Assembly (NCBI GenBank): GCA_025359445.1
Contig: JANYGB010000044.1
Location: forward strand, 36,695-100,694
DNA: 64,000 bases
Direction: 5' to 3'
Origin: Sphingomonadaceae bacterium
GTDB lineage: Bacteria > Pseudomonadota > Alphaproteobacteria > Sphingomonadales > Sphingomonadaceae
Positions within the stretch are counted from its first letter, which is position 1, and every line of letters starts with the position of its first letter. The position numbers and the translations under genes are program-made. Below, piece by piece: positions 18,971 through 27,790 of this stretch. Under the pieces are notes generated by a model. It was given only the letters and a program-made list of their open reading frames with translations. It was not told the origin of the DNA and did no database searches.

Positions 18971-19019
18971 GAAGCCGCGCGGTCTGACGGGGAGGGAGAC
19001 AGCAGCACCGCGCGGCTTC
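18971..19019. promoter_or_regulatory. Long hairpin in the leader of the EF-hand gene
   Basis: Thirteen-base perfect arms GAAGCCGCGCGGT (18971-18983) and ACCGCGCGGCTTC (19007-19019) flank a 23-base loop. It lies 30-78 bases upstream of the EF-hand start codon, in its presumed 5' leader. It could be a regulatory RNA hairpin or an upstream terminator; no run of T follows in either direction. Confidence 0.45.
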
Positions 19020-19120
19020 CATGTCCGCTTCTAGGACCATGGTGTCGCACCCTTATGCCGCATTGGGCGTGAATTGTCGTCATTTGTCGCAGGATCGCAG
19101 CTGCGTTCACCTGCGCGTTA

Positions 19121-19519
19121 TCAGCGCGGACGATGCGTCGTCCCAAGTCCGGCGGTGATGAACAACGTGGTCGCTGTGCCCACAACATCCGCAGTGTGCC
19201 AAACGCCGGGCGGATTGATCGCATATTCACCAGCACCGAGCGTGATCTGATGCGTGTCGCCGCCGGGAAATTCCTGATGAAGCGTTATTTCCCCCGACAA
19301 GCATAGCACCACTTCATCGCCCGCCGGGTGCAATTCCCAACTGGTCCAGTCTTCGGTGAAGGTGTGGGTCGTGACCAGCCGCCCTTCGGCCCCGTCGGCG
19401 CAGACGCGCTCTGAATAAGCTTCGTACCAGTCCATCGCGCCAGTGAATTCGGGCTGCGGCACTGCAGCTGCACCCAGGCCAAGGTGCAGCGGAAATCGCG
19501 CGATGGAAATGCCTGCCAT
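19121..19519 (-). CDS. Cupin-fold protein
   Basis: A 132-residue single-domain cupin: WELHPAGDEVVLCLSGEITL forms the first cupin block and LGAGEYAINPPGVWHTADV the second, with H and E residues suited to bind a metal. The function is open; such proteins act as sensors or small enzymes. The ATG at 19519 is four bases after the stop of the VOC gene. Longer in-frame starts would overlap that gene fully and are rejected. Confidence 0.8.
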   Translation of the reverse strand: MAGISIARFPLHLGLGAAAVPQPEFTGAMDWYEAYSERVCADGAEGRLVTTHTFTEDWTSWELHPAGDEVVLCLSGEITLHQEFPGGDTHQITLGAGEYAINPPGVWHTADVVGTATTLFITAGLGTTHRPR

Positions 19520-19523
19520 TCGC

Positions 19524-19895
19524 TCAACCCATGATAAATGCGGCAAGCTTGTTGCCGTCCGGATCGCGGAAATATCCGGCGTAAAACCCGCCGTCACCGC
19601 GCGGACCGGGCGCGCCTTCATCGCTGCCGCCTTGTTTGAGCGCGATCTCGTGCAGCCGATGAACTTGCGCCTGATCCTGCGCTTCAAGCGCGACCATTAC
19701 TCCGTTGCCAACACTCGCCGGATTGCCGTCGAATGGCGCGGTCGCGGCGATCCCGGCGCTGCCGCCCGGCGTGCCCCAGGCGATAAAGCTGTCGAACTCC
19801 ATCATCCGCCCGGTGCCCATCTCTGCGGCCAGCGCATCATAGAACTTTGCGGCGCGCGGCAAGTCGTTGGTGCCGACGGTGACATATCCTATCAT
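19524..19895 (-). CDS. VOC-family (glyoxalase/dioxygenase fold) protein
   Basis: A 123-residue protein with the vicinal-oxygen-chelate fold: MIGYVTVGTNDLPRAAKFYDAL at the N-terminus and YAGYFRDPDGNKLAAFIMG at the C-terminus are the two beta-alpha-beta modules. Enzymes of this fold include glyoxalases and antibiotic-resistance proteins; many are uncharacterised. It heads a two-gene unit with the cupin gene. Confidence 0.85.
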   Translation of the reverse strand: MIGYVTVGTNDLPRAAKFYDALAAEMGTGRMMEFDSFIAWGTPGGSAGIAATAPFDGNPASVGNGVMVALEAQDQAQVHRLHEIALKQGGSDEGAPGPRGDGGFYAGYFRDPDGNKLAAFIMG

Positions 19896-19937
19896 GGTTT
19901 TCTCCCTGCGAATCGATCTTGGAACATTAGTGGAACG

Positions 19938-21752
19938 TCAGGCGGTGGGCAAGCGTGCGCAAGCCATCTCAAGCCAAGCCAGCGCCGCGCCATCCAACTG
20001 CGGCGCGAGCACGCCTTCAACCCGCGCATGATAGCTGTTCCACCAGGCGACTTCCTCGCCGCTGAGCAGGCTGCGCTCAACCAAAGCCGCATCGATCGGG
20101 GCGAAGGTCAGCGTCTCGAACCCCAAGAATTCGCCCTCCGCCCCATCAATCTGACGTGGCTCGACCAGCACCAGGTTCTCGATCCGAATGCCGTAGGCGC
20201 CGGTCTTGTAATAGCCCGGCTCGTTGGAGAGGATCATCCCGGCGAGCAATTCCTGCCCGGTCCCGGCTTGCCCGCCGGCCGACTTGGCGATCCGCTGCGG
20301 GCCTTCGTGGACCGACAGGAAGCTGCCTACTCCGTGCCCGGTGCCGTGGGCATAATCCACGCCAGCGTGCCACAAGTGCATCCGCGCGAAACTGTCGAGC
20401 TGCGAACCGGCTGTCCCTTTGGGAAAGGTCGCCAAGGCAAGCGTGATGTGGCCCTTGAGCACGCGGGTGAAGCGGTCCTTGTGCTCGGCGCTCGGCAGTC
20501 CGGGTCCGACCCACACGGTGCGGGTGATATCGGTGGTGCCATCGAGGTACTGCCCGCCCGAATCGACCAGGTAGATCGAGTTCGGGGTGATCGGGATATT
20601 GGAGGCCGCATCGACCTTGTAGTGAGGGCTGGCGGCATGCGCCCCGGCGGCCGAGATCGTGTCGAAAGACAGATCGCGCAGCAGCCCGGTGTCTTCGCGG
20701 AACGCCTGCAACCGTGCTGCGGCAGACAACTCGTCGAGCTCGCCCTTATGTGCCTCAATGCTGAACCAGTGCAGGAACCGCGCGATTGCCGCGCCGTCGC
20801 GCGCTTGCGCGGCGCGCTGACCGGCTTGCTCGGTGGGGTTCTTGACCGCCTTGGCCAGCACGGTCGGGTCGGTCATCGCCAGCACCGTCGCGCCCGCGTC
20901 TTCCAATGCGCTGAACACCGCCGCCACCGAACGCTCGGGATCGACCGCCACCTTCTTGCCCGCCAGCGCCTGCAATCGCGGCACAAAATCGTCGCGGCTG
21001 CGGATCGTTACCGCATTGCCAAGGTGCGCGCGCAGCTCGGGTGTGACTTTCTCCTCGGCGATGAACAGCTCGGCGGTTCCGTCGGCATGGGCGAGCACGA
21101 ACGACAGTGCGACAGGCGTGCGCTCGACATCCGCCCCGCGCAAGTTGAGCAGCCATGCCACCCCGTCGAGCGCCGAAATGACCGCCGCATCGAGGCCGCG
21201 TTCGCTCAGCCATTCGGCCACCGCGCTGCGCTTGGCCTCGCTCGATTGCCCGGCGTAATCGTTGCCATGGACCATGGCCGGAGCGAGCGACGGCGCGGGC
21301 CGATCATTCCACACCGCGTCGATCGGATTGCCCTCAACCGGGACCATCGACGCGCCCTTGGCCGCCAGCGCTGCGCCGCACGCCTGAACCCACGGTTTGC
21401 CGTGCAGCCACGGATCGAAGCCGATCTTCGCAGCCGCCGGGGCATGCTGCGCAAGCCACGCCGGAATGCTGGTGCTCAGCGTCGATTGGTAGCCGAACAG
21501 CTGACCGTCGACCTGCTCGCGCACTTGCAGCGTATAGCGCCCATCGACGAACATCGCGGCTTCATCCGCCAGCACCACCGCTGACCCGGCCGACCCGCCG
21601 AACCCGGTCAGCCACGCCAGCCGCTGGGCATAGGCTCCGACATATTCGCTCATATGTTCGTCCGAGATCGGGATCACAAACCCATCGAGATTGCGGCGCT
21701 TCAATTCCTTGCGCAGGTCGTCGAGGCGGGTCTGGTGGACATTCATCAGCAT
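19938..21752 (-). CDS. Xaa-Pro aminopeptidase (aminopeptidase P family, M24)
   Basis: About 604 residues with two creatinase-like N-terminal domains and a pita-bread catalytic domain. Metal ligands are visible: the two aspartates in VDSGGQYLDGTTDITRT, the His in HGTGHGVGSFLSVHEGP, and the glutamates in SNEPGYY and IRIENLVLV. It removes N-terminal residues before proline. The open frame reaches 21821, but that would overlap the divergent oligopeptidase gene; ATG at 21752 with a weak GGA upstream is chosen, with ATG at 21746 as the alternative. The long three-domain form resembles eukaryotic cytosolic APP1. Confidence 0.9.
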   Translation of the reverse strand: MLMNVHQTRLDDLRKELKRRNLDGFVIPISDEHMSEYVGAYAQRLAWLTGFGGSAGSAVVLADEAAMFVDGRYTLQVREQVDGQLFGYQSTLSTSIPAWLAQHAPAAAKIGFDPWLHGKPWVQACGAALAAKGASMVPVEGNPIDAVWNDRPAPSLAPAMVHGNDYAGQSSEAKRSAVAEWLSERGLDAAVISALDGVAWLLNLRGADVERTPVALSFVLAHADGTAELFIAEEKVTPELRAHLGNAVTIRSRDDFVPRLQALAGKKVAVDPERSVAAVFSALEDAGATVLAMTDPTVLAKAVKNPTEQAGQRAAQARDGAAIARFLHWFSIEAHKGELDELSAAARLQAFREDTGLLRDLSFDTISAAGAHAASPHYKVDAASNIPITPNSIYLVDSGGQYLDGTTDITRTVWVGPGLPSAEHKDRFTRVLKGHITLALATFPKGTAGSQLDSFARMHLWHAGVDYAHGTGHGVGSFLSVHEGPQRIAKSAGGQAGTGQELLAGMILSNEPGYYKTGAYGIRIENLVLVEPRQIDGAEGEFLGFETLTFAPIDAALVERSLLSGEEVAWWNSYHARVEGVLAPQLDGAALAWLEMACARLPTA

Positions 21753-21807
21753 GGCAAAATTCCGGGTCGTGCTTGCGGGGACAGGGGCGGCATCATAGAG
21801 CGCCAGC

Positions 21808-23865
21808 ATGACAGTTTCCACTCCCCCCGTCGCAGCAAAAAAGCCCCACGTCGAAACGCATCACGACATTGCGATCAGCGATGATTATGCTTGGCTGCGC
21901 GACCCCGGCTATCCCGAGGTTACCGACCCCGAAGTGCTCGCGCACCTCGCCGCCGAGAACGCCTGGTTCCAACAACGCATGGCCCCGCACCAGGGCCGGA
22001 TCGACGCGCTGTTCACCGAGATGCGCGGCCGGATCAAGGAGGCGGACAAGTCGGTCCCGCAGAAGGACGGCGATTGGCTCTATTGGATCGAATTCGAAGA
22101 AGGCGCGGAATACAAGAAGTGGTGGCGCAGGCCGATAGTGGGCGGGCCGGACGAACTGATCCTTGACGAGGTCGCGCTGGCGGCGGGCCACGAATACTTC
22201 CGATTGGGCGCGATTGCGGTGTCGAATGACGGGACCATGCTCGCGTGGTCGGTCGACGAAAACGGCTCCGAACGCTTCACCGCGCGGGTCAAGGTCATCG
22301 CCAGCGGCGAGGTCATACCCGACGAGATCCCCGGCACGCTGTCCTCATTGGTCTGGGTCGCGGGCGATACGGGCATCGTTTACAGCCTCGCCAACGAACA
22401 ATGGCGCACCGACAATGCCCGGCTCCACTGGCTCGGCACAACGTTGCAAAGCGATGTCGAACTCTATCACGAAGCGGACGAGGGCTTCCGTGTCGGTGCA
22501 GCATTGTCGGCAAACGAGCAGTGGCTGATCATCGGCACTTCGGACCACGAAACCAGCGAAGTGCGGCTCGTCCCGGCGGCCGATCCGCTCGCAGAGCCCA
22601 TCCTGGTCAAACCGCGCCAGCCCGGGGTGGAATACGATGTCGAGCTGCGCGAAGACCAGCTCACCATCCACACCAACGATACGCACGAGAACTTCCGCCT
22701 CGCCACTGCGGCGCTGGCTGATCCCGGCAATTGGACCACGCTGATCGAAGGCTCGGACGCGTTCTACCTGACCGGGTTCGACCTGTTCCGCGATTTCTAC
22801 GTGATCGAAGGCCGCCTCGCCGGTCTCGACCAGATCGAGCTGCGCTATTACGACGATCCCGCGCGGATCGAACCGATCACCTTCCCCGAAGCGAGCTACA
22901 GCGCCGGCCTTGGCGACAACCCCGAATGGGCGGTCGAAAAACTGCGGCTGAGCTACGAAAGCATGGTCAGCCCCGCAACGGTCTATGACTACCACCTCGC
23001 CGATCGCAGCCTTGAAGTGCTCAAGGTGCAGGAATTGCCCTGCGGCTACGATGCCTCGCTCTACGTCACCGAGCGGCTCGAAATTGCCGCACGCGATGGC
23101 ACCAAGGTCCCGGTCAGCGTGGTCATGCGCAAGGACCGCGACTCCGCCGGCCCGCTCCACCTCTACGGCTACGGCGCTTATGGCATCGCGATTGATCCGG
23201 GCTTCTCCACCACCCGCCTCTCGCTTGTGGACCGCGGCTTTGCCTATGCCATCGCGCATATCCGCGGCGGCGATGACCTGGGCCGCGCCTGGTACAAGGC
23301 GGGCAAGCTCGAACGCCGGACCAATGCCTTCACCGACTTTGTCGATGTCGCCCAGGGCCTGATCGAGCGCGGGCTGACCGAGGCGGGCCAGATCAGCATC
23401 TCGGGCGGCTCGGCGGGCGGCGAGCTGATGGGCGCGGTGATCAATTCGGACCCCGCACTATGGGGCGCGGTGGTGGCGCATGTGCCGTTTGTCGACGTGC
23501 TCAACACCATGCTCGATGCTAGCTTGCCGCTGACCCCGGGCGAGTGGCCCGAATGGGGCAACCCGATCGAAGATAAGGCCGCGTTCGAACTGATCCGCAG
23601 CTATTCGCCCTACGATCAGGTCACCGCGCAGGCCTATCCGCCGCTCTTGGTCACCGCCGGGCTCAACGACCCCCGCGTGACCTATTGGGAGCCCGCCAAA
23701 TGGGTCGCCCGGTTGCGGGAACTCAAAACCGACGACCACGAGCTGCTGCTCAAGACCAACATGGGCGCAGGCCACGGCGGCAAGTCGGGCCGGTTCGAAA
23801 GCCTCAAGGAAACCGCCGAGGAATTCGCCTTTATCCTGTGGCAACTCGGGGTCCGGGATGACTAA
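21808..23865 (+). CDS. Oligopeptidase B-like S9 serine peptidase
   Basis: A 685-residue prolyl-oligopeptidase-family enzyme. An N-terminal beta-propeller precedes an alpha/beta-hydrolase domain. The catalytic triad can be placed: S535 in ISGGSAGG, D621 in GLNDPRV and H656 in GAGHGGKSGR. Length and the motif YGYGAYGIAIDPGFS match oligopeptidase B, which cleaves short peptides after basic residues. No signal peptide is seen, so it is probably cytoplasmic. It overlaps the thioesterase gene by eight bases and diverges from aminopeptidase P, giving a peptide-degradation cluster. Confidence 0.92.
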   Translation: MTVSTPPVAAKKPHVETHHDIAISDDYAWLRDPGYPEVTDPEVLAHLAAENAWFQQRMAPHQGRIDALFTEMRGRIKEADKSVPQKDGDWLYWIEFEEGAEYKKWWRRPIVGGPDELILDEVALAAGHEYFRLGAIAVSNDGTMLAWSVDENGSERFTARVKVIASGEVIPDEIPGTLSSLVWVAGDTGIVYSLANEQWRTDNARLHWLGTTLQSDVELYHEADEGFRVGAALSANEQWLIIGTSDHETSEVRLVPAADPLAEPILVKPRQPGVEYDVELREDQLTIHTNDTHENFRLATAALADPGNWTTLIEGSDAFYLTGFDLFRDFYVIEGRLAGLDQIELRYYDDPARIEPITFPEASYSAGLGDNPEWAVEKLRLSYESMVSPATVYDYHLADRSLEVLKVQELPCGYDASLYVTERLEIAARDGTKVPVSVVMRKDRDSAGPLHLYGYGAYGIAIDPGFSTTRLSLVDRGFAYAIAHIRGGDDLGRAWYKAGKLERRTNAFTDFVDVAQGLIERGLTEAGQISISGGSAGGELMGAVINSDPALWGAVVAHVPFVDVLNTMLDASLPLTPGEWPEWGNPIEDKAAFELIRSYSPYDQVTAQAYPPLLVTAGLNDPRVTYWEPAKWVARLRELKTDDHELLLKTNMGAGHGGKSGRFESLKETAEEFAFILWQLGVRDD

Positions 23866-24268
23866 CCGCCACTCCCTCAGCTTCACCGCGCGGCCCGAGC
23901 ACATTGACGAACTCGGCCACGTCAACAATGCGGTATGGGTCGACTGGATCCAGCAGGTCGCCACTTCGCACTGGGCCAAAGAGGCCAGCGCCGCGCATCA
24001 GGCCCAATACATCTGGGTCGTCACCCGGCATGAGATCGATTACCGCGGCAACATCGGCCTTGGGGAGCGCGTTACCGCCGAAACCTTTATCCCCGCTCCC
24101 CCCAAAGGCGCGCAGTTCGATCGCTGCGTTACCTTCACCAACGCCGCCGGCAAAGTCCTCGTCAGCGCGCGCAGCACCTGGGCCTTGCTCGACAAGGCCA
24201 CCGGACGGCTGCTCCGGGTGCGCGATGATGTCGCCGCGCCGTTCCGCCCATTTGCGAACGAGGCCTAG
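23858..24268 (+). CDS. Hotdog-fold acyl-CoA thioesterase (4HBT family)
   Basis: A 136-residue thioesterase. HIDELGHVNNAVWVDWIQQVA is the 4-hydroxybenzoyl-CoA thioesterase-like active-site block, where an Asp or Glu before the HVNN segment is the expected catalytic acid. It hydrolyses a CoA or ACP thioester; substrate unknown. Its start overlaps the oligopeptidase gene by eight bases and its end overlaps convergent ald by four. Confidence 0.87.
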   Translation: MTNRHSLSFTARPEHIDELGHVNNAVWVDWIQQVATSHWAKEASAAHQAQYIWVVTRHEIDYRGNIGLGERVTAETFIPAPPKGAQFDRCVTFTNAAGKVLVSARSTWALLDKATGRLLRVRDDVAAPFRPFANEA

Positions 24269-25380
24269 CCCAAAACCTCCGCCACCGGCGTGTATTCATA
24301 CCCCAGATCCCGCGCCACCGCCTCGTATGTGATCTTGCCCTCGTGCACATTAAGCCCCGCGGCGAGGTGCGGATTGGCCGCCAAAGCCGCCTTCCACCCC
24401 AAATCCGCAATCCGCAAGGCATGCGGCAATGTCACGTTATTCAAAGCATAAGTCGAAGTCCGCGCCACCGCGCCGGGCATGTTGGCGACGCAGTAATGCA
24501 CCACGCCGTCCACCACATAAGTCGGGTCGGCATGCGTCGTCGCATGGCTGGTTTCAAAGCACCCGCCCTGGTCGATCGCCACGTCGACCAGCACCGCGCC
24601 GGGCTTCATGCAGCTCAGCATTTCGCGCGTCACCAGCTTGGGCGCTGCGGCGCCGGGGACCAGCACCGCGCCGATCACCAGATCGGCCTCGCACAGCATC
24701 TGCTGAATGTTGGCGCGGCTGGAAAACAGCGTCTTGGCACGGCTTTCGAAGTGGATGCCCAGCTTTTCGAGCACTTCGGGATCGCGGTCGAGGATCGTGG
24801 TATCGGCGCCCAGCCCCACCGCCATCTGCGCCGCGTTGAACCCGACCACGCCGCCGCCGATCACCATCACGCGCCCCGGCATCACGCCCGGCACGCCGCC
24901 CAGCAAGACCCCGCGCCCGCCGTGCGCCTTCTCCAGCGCGGTTGCCCCGGCCTGGATCGACATCCGCCCCGCCACCTGGCTCATCGGCTTGAGCAGCGGC
25001 AATGAATTGCCCGGGCCGGTGACCGTCTCATAGGCAATCGCAGTCACGCCCGATTTGATCAGGTCGGCGGTCTGCTCAGGGTCCGGCGCGAGGTGGAGGT
25101 AAGTGTACAGCACCTGCCCCTGCCGCAACATCGCGCGTTCGGCCGGCTGCGGTTCCTTGACCTTCACCACCATCTCGCAATTGGCAAAGATCGACGCGGC
25201 ATCGGGCTTGATTGTCGCCCCGGCCGCCTCATAATCGCGGTCCGAAGCCCCGATCCCGCTCCCCGCACCGGTCTCGACCCACACCTCATGCCCATGCACC
25301 ACCAGCTCGCGCGCAGACTCCGGCGTCAGCCCGACGCGGTATTCGTGGTTCTTGATTTCCTTGACGGTGCCGACGCGCAT
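24265..25380 (-). CDS. ald: Alanine dehydrogenase
   Basis: A 371-residue NAD-dependent L-alanine dehydrogenase that interconverts alanine and pyruvate plus ammonia. Start [20 protein letters not shown], substrate Lys in VVKVKEP (73-77), catalytic H96 in [10 protein letters not shown] and the nucleotide loop [16 protein letters not shown] are all present. It reads toward the thioesterase. Upstream lies a long spacer with repeats, so its promoter is within about 25381-25450. Confidence 0.95.
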   Translation of the reverse strand: MRVGTVKEIKNHEYRVGLTPESARELVVHGHEVWVETGAGSGIGASDRDYEAAGATIKPDAASIFANCEMVVKVKEPQPAERAMLRQGQVLYTYLHLAPDPEQTADLIKSGVTAIAYETVTGPGNSLPLLKPMSQVAGRMSIQAGATALEKAHGGRGVLLGGVPGVMPGRVMVIGGGVVGFNAAQMAVGLGADTTILDRDPEVLEKLGIHFESRAKTLFSSRANIQQMLCEADLVIGAVLVPGAAAPKLVTREMLSCMKPGAVLVDVAIDQGGCFETSHATTHADPTYVVDGVVHYCVANMPGAVARTSTYALNNVTLPHALRIADLGWKAALAANPHLAAGLNVHEGKITYEAVARDLGYEYTPVAEVLG

Positions 25381-25572
25381 GGGGGTCTCCTCGGAGCGAT
25401 TTCAGCGAAATCGCGGTAATAAAGCGTTGTGGCGGCTGGTTACCGATGAAACCGGAATGAGGCAATGGCGCGGTGCCTCAGGTCCTCTCCAATTTTGGTG
25501 ACGGCCACAAATGTGGAGGTGGATCGCCGTAGGCGAGACGGAGGGGTCTCTGCCCCATCCAACCCTCCACCC

Positions 25573-25674
25573 TTCACCCCGGCGAAGGCCGGGGCCCAGC
25601 CCAGAAAACAATGCCGCCGCAAGGCGACGACGTTCGCTTGCTCGGTCTGGGTCCCGGCCTGCGCCGGGATGACG
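25573..25674. repeat. Palindromic intergenic repeat, family R2, copy 1
   Basis: Left arm CACCCCGGCGAAGGCCGGGG near 25576 and right arm CCCGGCCTGCGCCGGGATGA near 25652, with CCCAG/CTGGG pairing between them. Related copies lie at 31194-31297 and 43911-44011. Confidence 0.75.
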
Positions 25675-25705
25675 AGGTGGATATCGCGCCCCAGCGCGCC
25701 AACAG

Positions 25706-25775
25706 GGTGACACAAGTGACACCGTGTCACCCGCAATAATCCTTTCAAAGCAGCGCATTTACCCCAAGGTGACAC
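25706..25775. repeat. Cluster of GTGACAC boxes with a perfect palindrome
   Basis: Direct copies begin at 25707, 25716 and 25769, with an inverted copy at 25724-25730. The middle pair forms GTGACACCGTGTCAC (25716-25730), a perfect 7+1+7 palindrome. It looks like an operator or a small repeat; no nearby regulator explains it. Confidence 0.45.
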
Positions 25776-25970
25776 CCCAGACCCGGTGCCATTCCGCCGC
25801 TCCAGATGCACCAAAGCCGCGCTGGCGGCGTGGCTTCGGAGAGCGGACAGACTGTGCGGGCGAGGGCCAGCCTCGCCGGGGGAGTGATGCGGCATGGGCG
25901 GGAGCTTGGCAGATTGGAGGTGTGTAGGAAAATGGTTTAGTTCAGGTTGGTCAACAGCCCACGAGGTGGT

Positions 25971-27667
25971 TCACGTCTTCGCCTTGCTCAGCATGTCTTT
26001 GAAGATTTTAGAAATCGGATCGGCCCTCTTTCTGCTCACGTCCTTCTTGTATTGCGCCAGCATTCTTGCTGCGGTTTGCCTGCACCACTTTGAGCTCTTC
26101 AAATCGTTCTTATAATCGAAATGCTCATCATCATCTGATGCGATTTCAGCATTTAAGTCGTTTGCCGCAGCGGCGGCAAGGCCAGCAAACGCCGCCACAA
26201 AATCAGGCAATTTGCCTCCCGCCGCAACCGCATCCAAGTTTGACATGACCGAGGATCCAACAGGATCATCTTTAATGATTCGGCCCACTGCATAGGCGAG
26301 GAAATACCTCGTCAGAGTGTAATTTGCGAACGGCTCGTTATCCAATTCCTTCAGGGCATCGTCAGTCGAATGAAAACATTTCCAAAGTGCGAGAACTCGC
26401 CCACCCGTAACGCCGGGCCTTCCGAAAATATCAGAGTGAAGATCATCCATTATTTTGTACTTCTGGTGACAGCTCCAAGGCTGCTCCAAATCGATCGCAA
26501 GCAATACGAGACCAGCATTTTCATTTGAAATAATGCTTTTGCCTTTGTTATCCTCTCCCTGCTTTATTTCATACGCATAATGACTCTTGCTCGCCGCATC
26601 AACTTCAGCCTTTAACCTCTGCTGAATGTTGTGATTTGATTTTAGATCGCGAGCTTTGATCGCATTCTGATTATTACTGTTTCTAGTAATAGTCTGCGAA
26701 AGGGCGATGTTACCTTTCACCTCAATTAGTTTACCCAAATTTTCAAATCGTCAGAAATTTTTGCTTTTTCAGCCATTAGGGAGGTTAAGCTCTGCGCACC
26801 ATTAACAACCACGTAATTCTTTATTTTGATAGTGTCGCTCGTTTTTTCAACGATTTCTTGACACAAGACATTTAATCCATTGTGATACAACGGAAAATTC
26901 TTATGCTCATCTTTTTTCCTGATGCTCTCCCTAAGGCTTCGATTTACTTTTGTATTGCCAAGCGAAAGTCGAACATTTTGCTCGAACAGTCGTCCATCGG
27001 AAATTCCGGACATTTTCAGTAAGTTCAAGGCGGGAGCCAAAAATATTCGAGCTGCGGCTCCGCCAGCGTCATATTCAATTACATCACTGTCGGAAATATC
27101 AAAATAAAAGCCCTCTGAAACTCCACCGTCTACTTCAAGGTCAATGTATTCTGAGGCTATTCGTTTTGCGTCGTAAAGATCTATGTTATCGACTTTTTTC
27201 AAATAGGCCGACGAGTCGTCATTCGCTGGCACATTTGTAATAAAGATACCTTGAACATGGTAACCTGCGGTTATTTTATCCTCGATAGAACTCCGAACCA
27301 ACGCCTGTTTCAGTCGCTCATTTTTCGTTTCGACCAATAGCTGAGCAACTGAAGCGGCTGCGTCAAATTGAACAAGCGTTCCAACAAACGACTTTAGATC
27401 GACATCACCCAAGGTGGCCTTTTCATTGGTCTTAGTCTTCGCTTGAACCAGATAAATCGTCTCAGAAATGTCATCGACGTAAATTGCATCAACGCCTTTG
27501 TCGTGCTTAGCATCAACGGCCGCATCATCTGCTTCAAGTGGATCGAGCCGAAAGATGTGCTCCAAGAACCATCTAAGAAATCGCCCCGAAAAATCACCGG
27601 CTCGGTGCTCATAGTATTTAAGGTGATTCGCCGAAAATTTATGGTGTTGAAGGTCGGTGATTTTCAT
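25971..27667 (-). pseudogene. AIPR-family abortive phage infection protein, broken by a frameshift
   Basis: Two adjoining leftward frames make one AIPR protein of about 566 residues. The first, 27667 to 26726 (313 residues), has an N-terminal restriction-like nuclease motif (KGVDAIYVDD with D60, then YLVQAK with Q75 and K77) and the AIPR core (FEQNVRLSLG, YHNGLNVLCQEI, VVVNGAQSLTSL). The second, 26738 to 25971 (about 255 residues), continues with SQTITRNSNNQNAIKARDLKSN, normally downstream in the same protein. The frames join around 26726-26738 with a -1 shift, as if one base were missing after DLKIWV. AAGGAA precedes the ATG at 27667. DNA is strongly AT-rich against its surroundings, indicating acquisition by transfer. 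Related proteins abort phage infection. Confidence 0.85.
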
Positions 27668-27790
27668 ATGATTTCCTTATGCGAACGACCAACATACTAC
27701 GCCGAGTGGGAGCGGCAAGAGATACGAGTCTTCCCTTGCTGGGAATGTCGGAGAATCGCGTATTGGATGGCTCTTAGGAACCTTAACGCC

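Larger units (their letters stand above)
25381..25970. other. Gene-free spacer between ald and the AIPR gene
   Basis: No convincing gene is visible on either strand. It holds one copy of repeat family R2 (25573-25674), a cluster of GTGACAC boxes (25706-25775) and a GC-rich stretch of unknown nature up to about 25920. From about 25925 the base composition drops toward that of the AT-rich insert, so the insert border is probably near 25930-25970. Confidence 0.6.

Noticed and set aside
19443..21584. 713-codon plus-strand frame
   Set aside because: Antisense to the VOC and aminopeptidase P genes; composition is of shadow type and no motif is present.
25440..25895. 151-codon minus-strand frame in the spacer
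   Set aside because: It crosses repeat R2 and the GTGACAC cluster, has no ribosome site and no protein-like pattern.
26726..26745. Programmed -1 frameshift in the AIPR gene
   Set aside because: No canonical slip heptamer in the used frame and no clear downstream structure; loss of one base explains it more simply.
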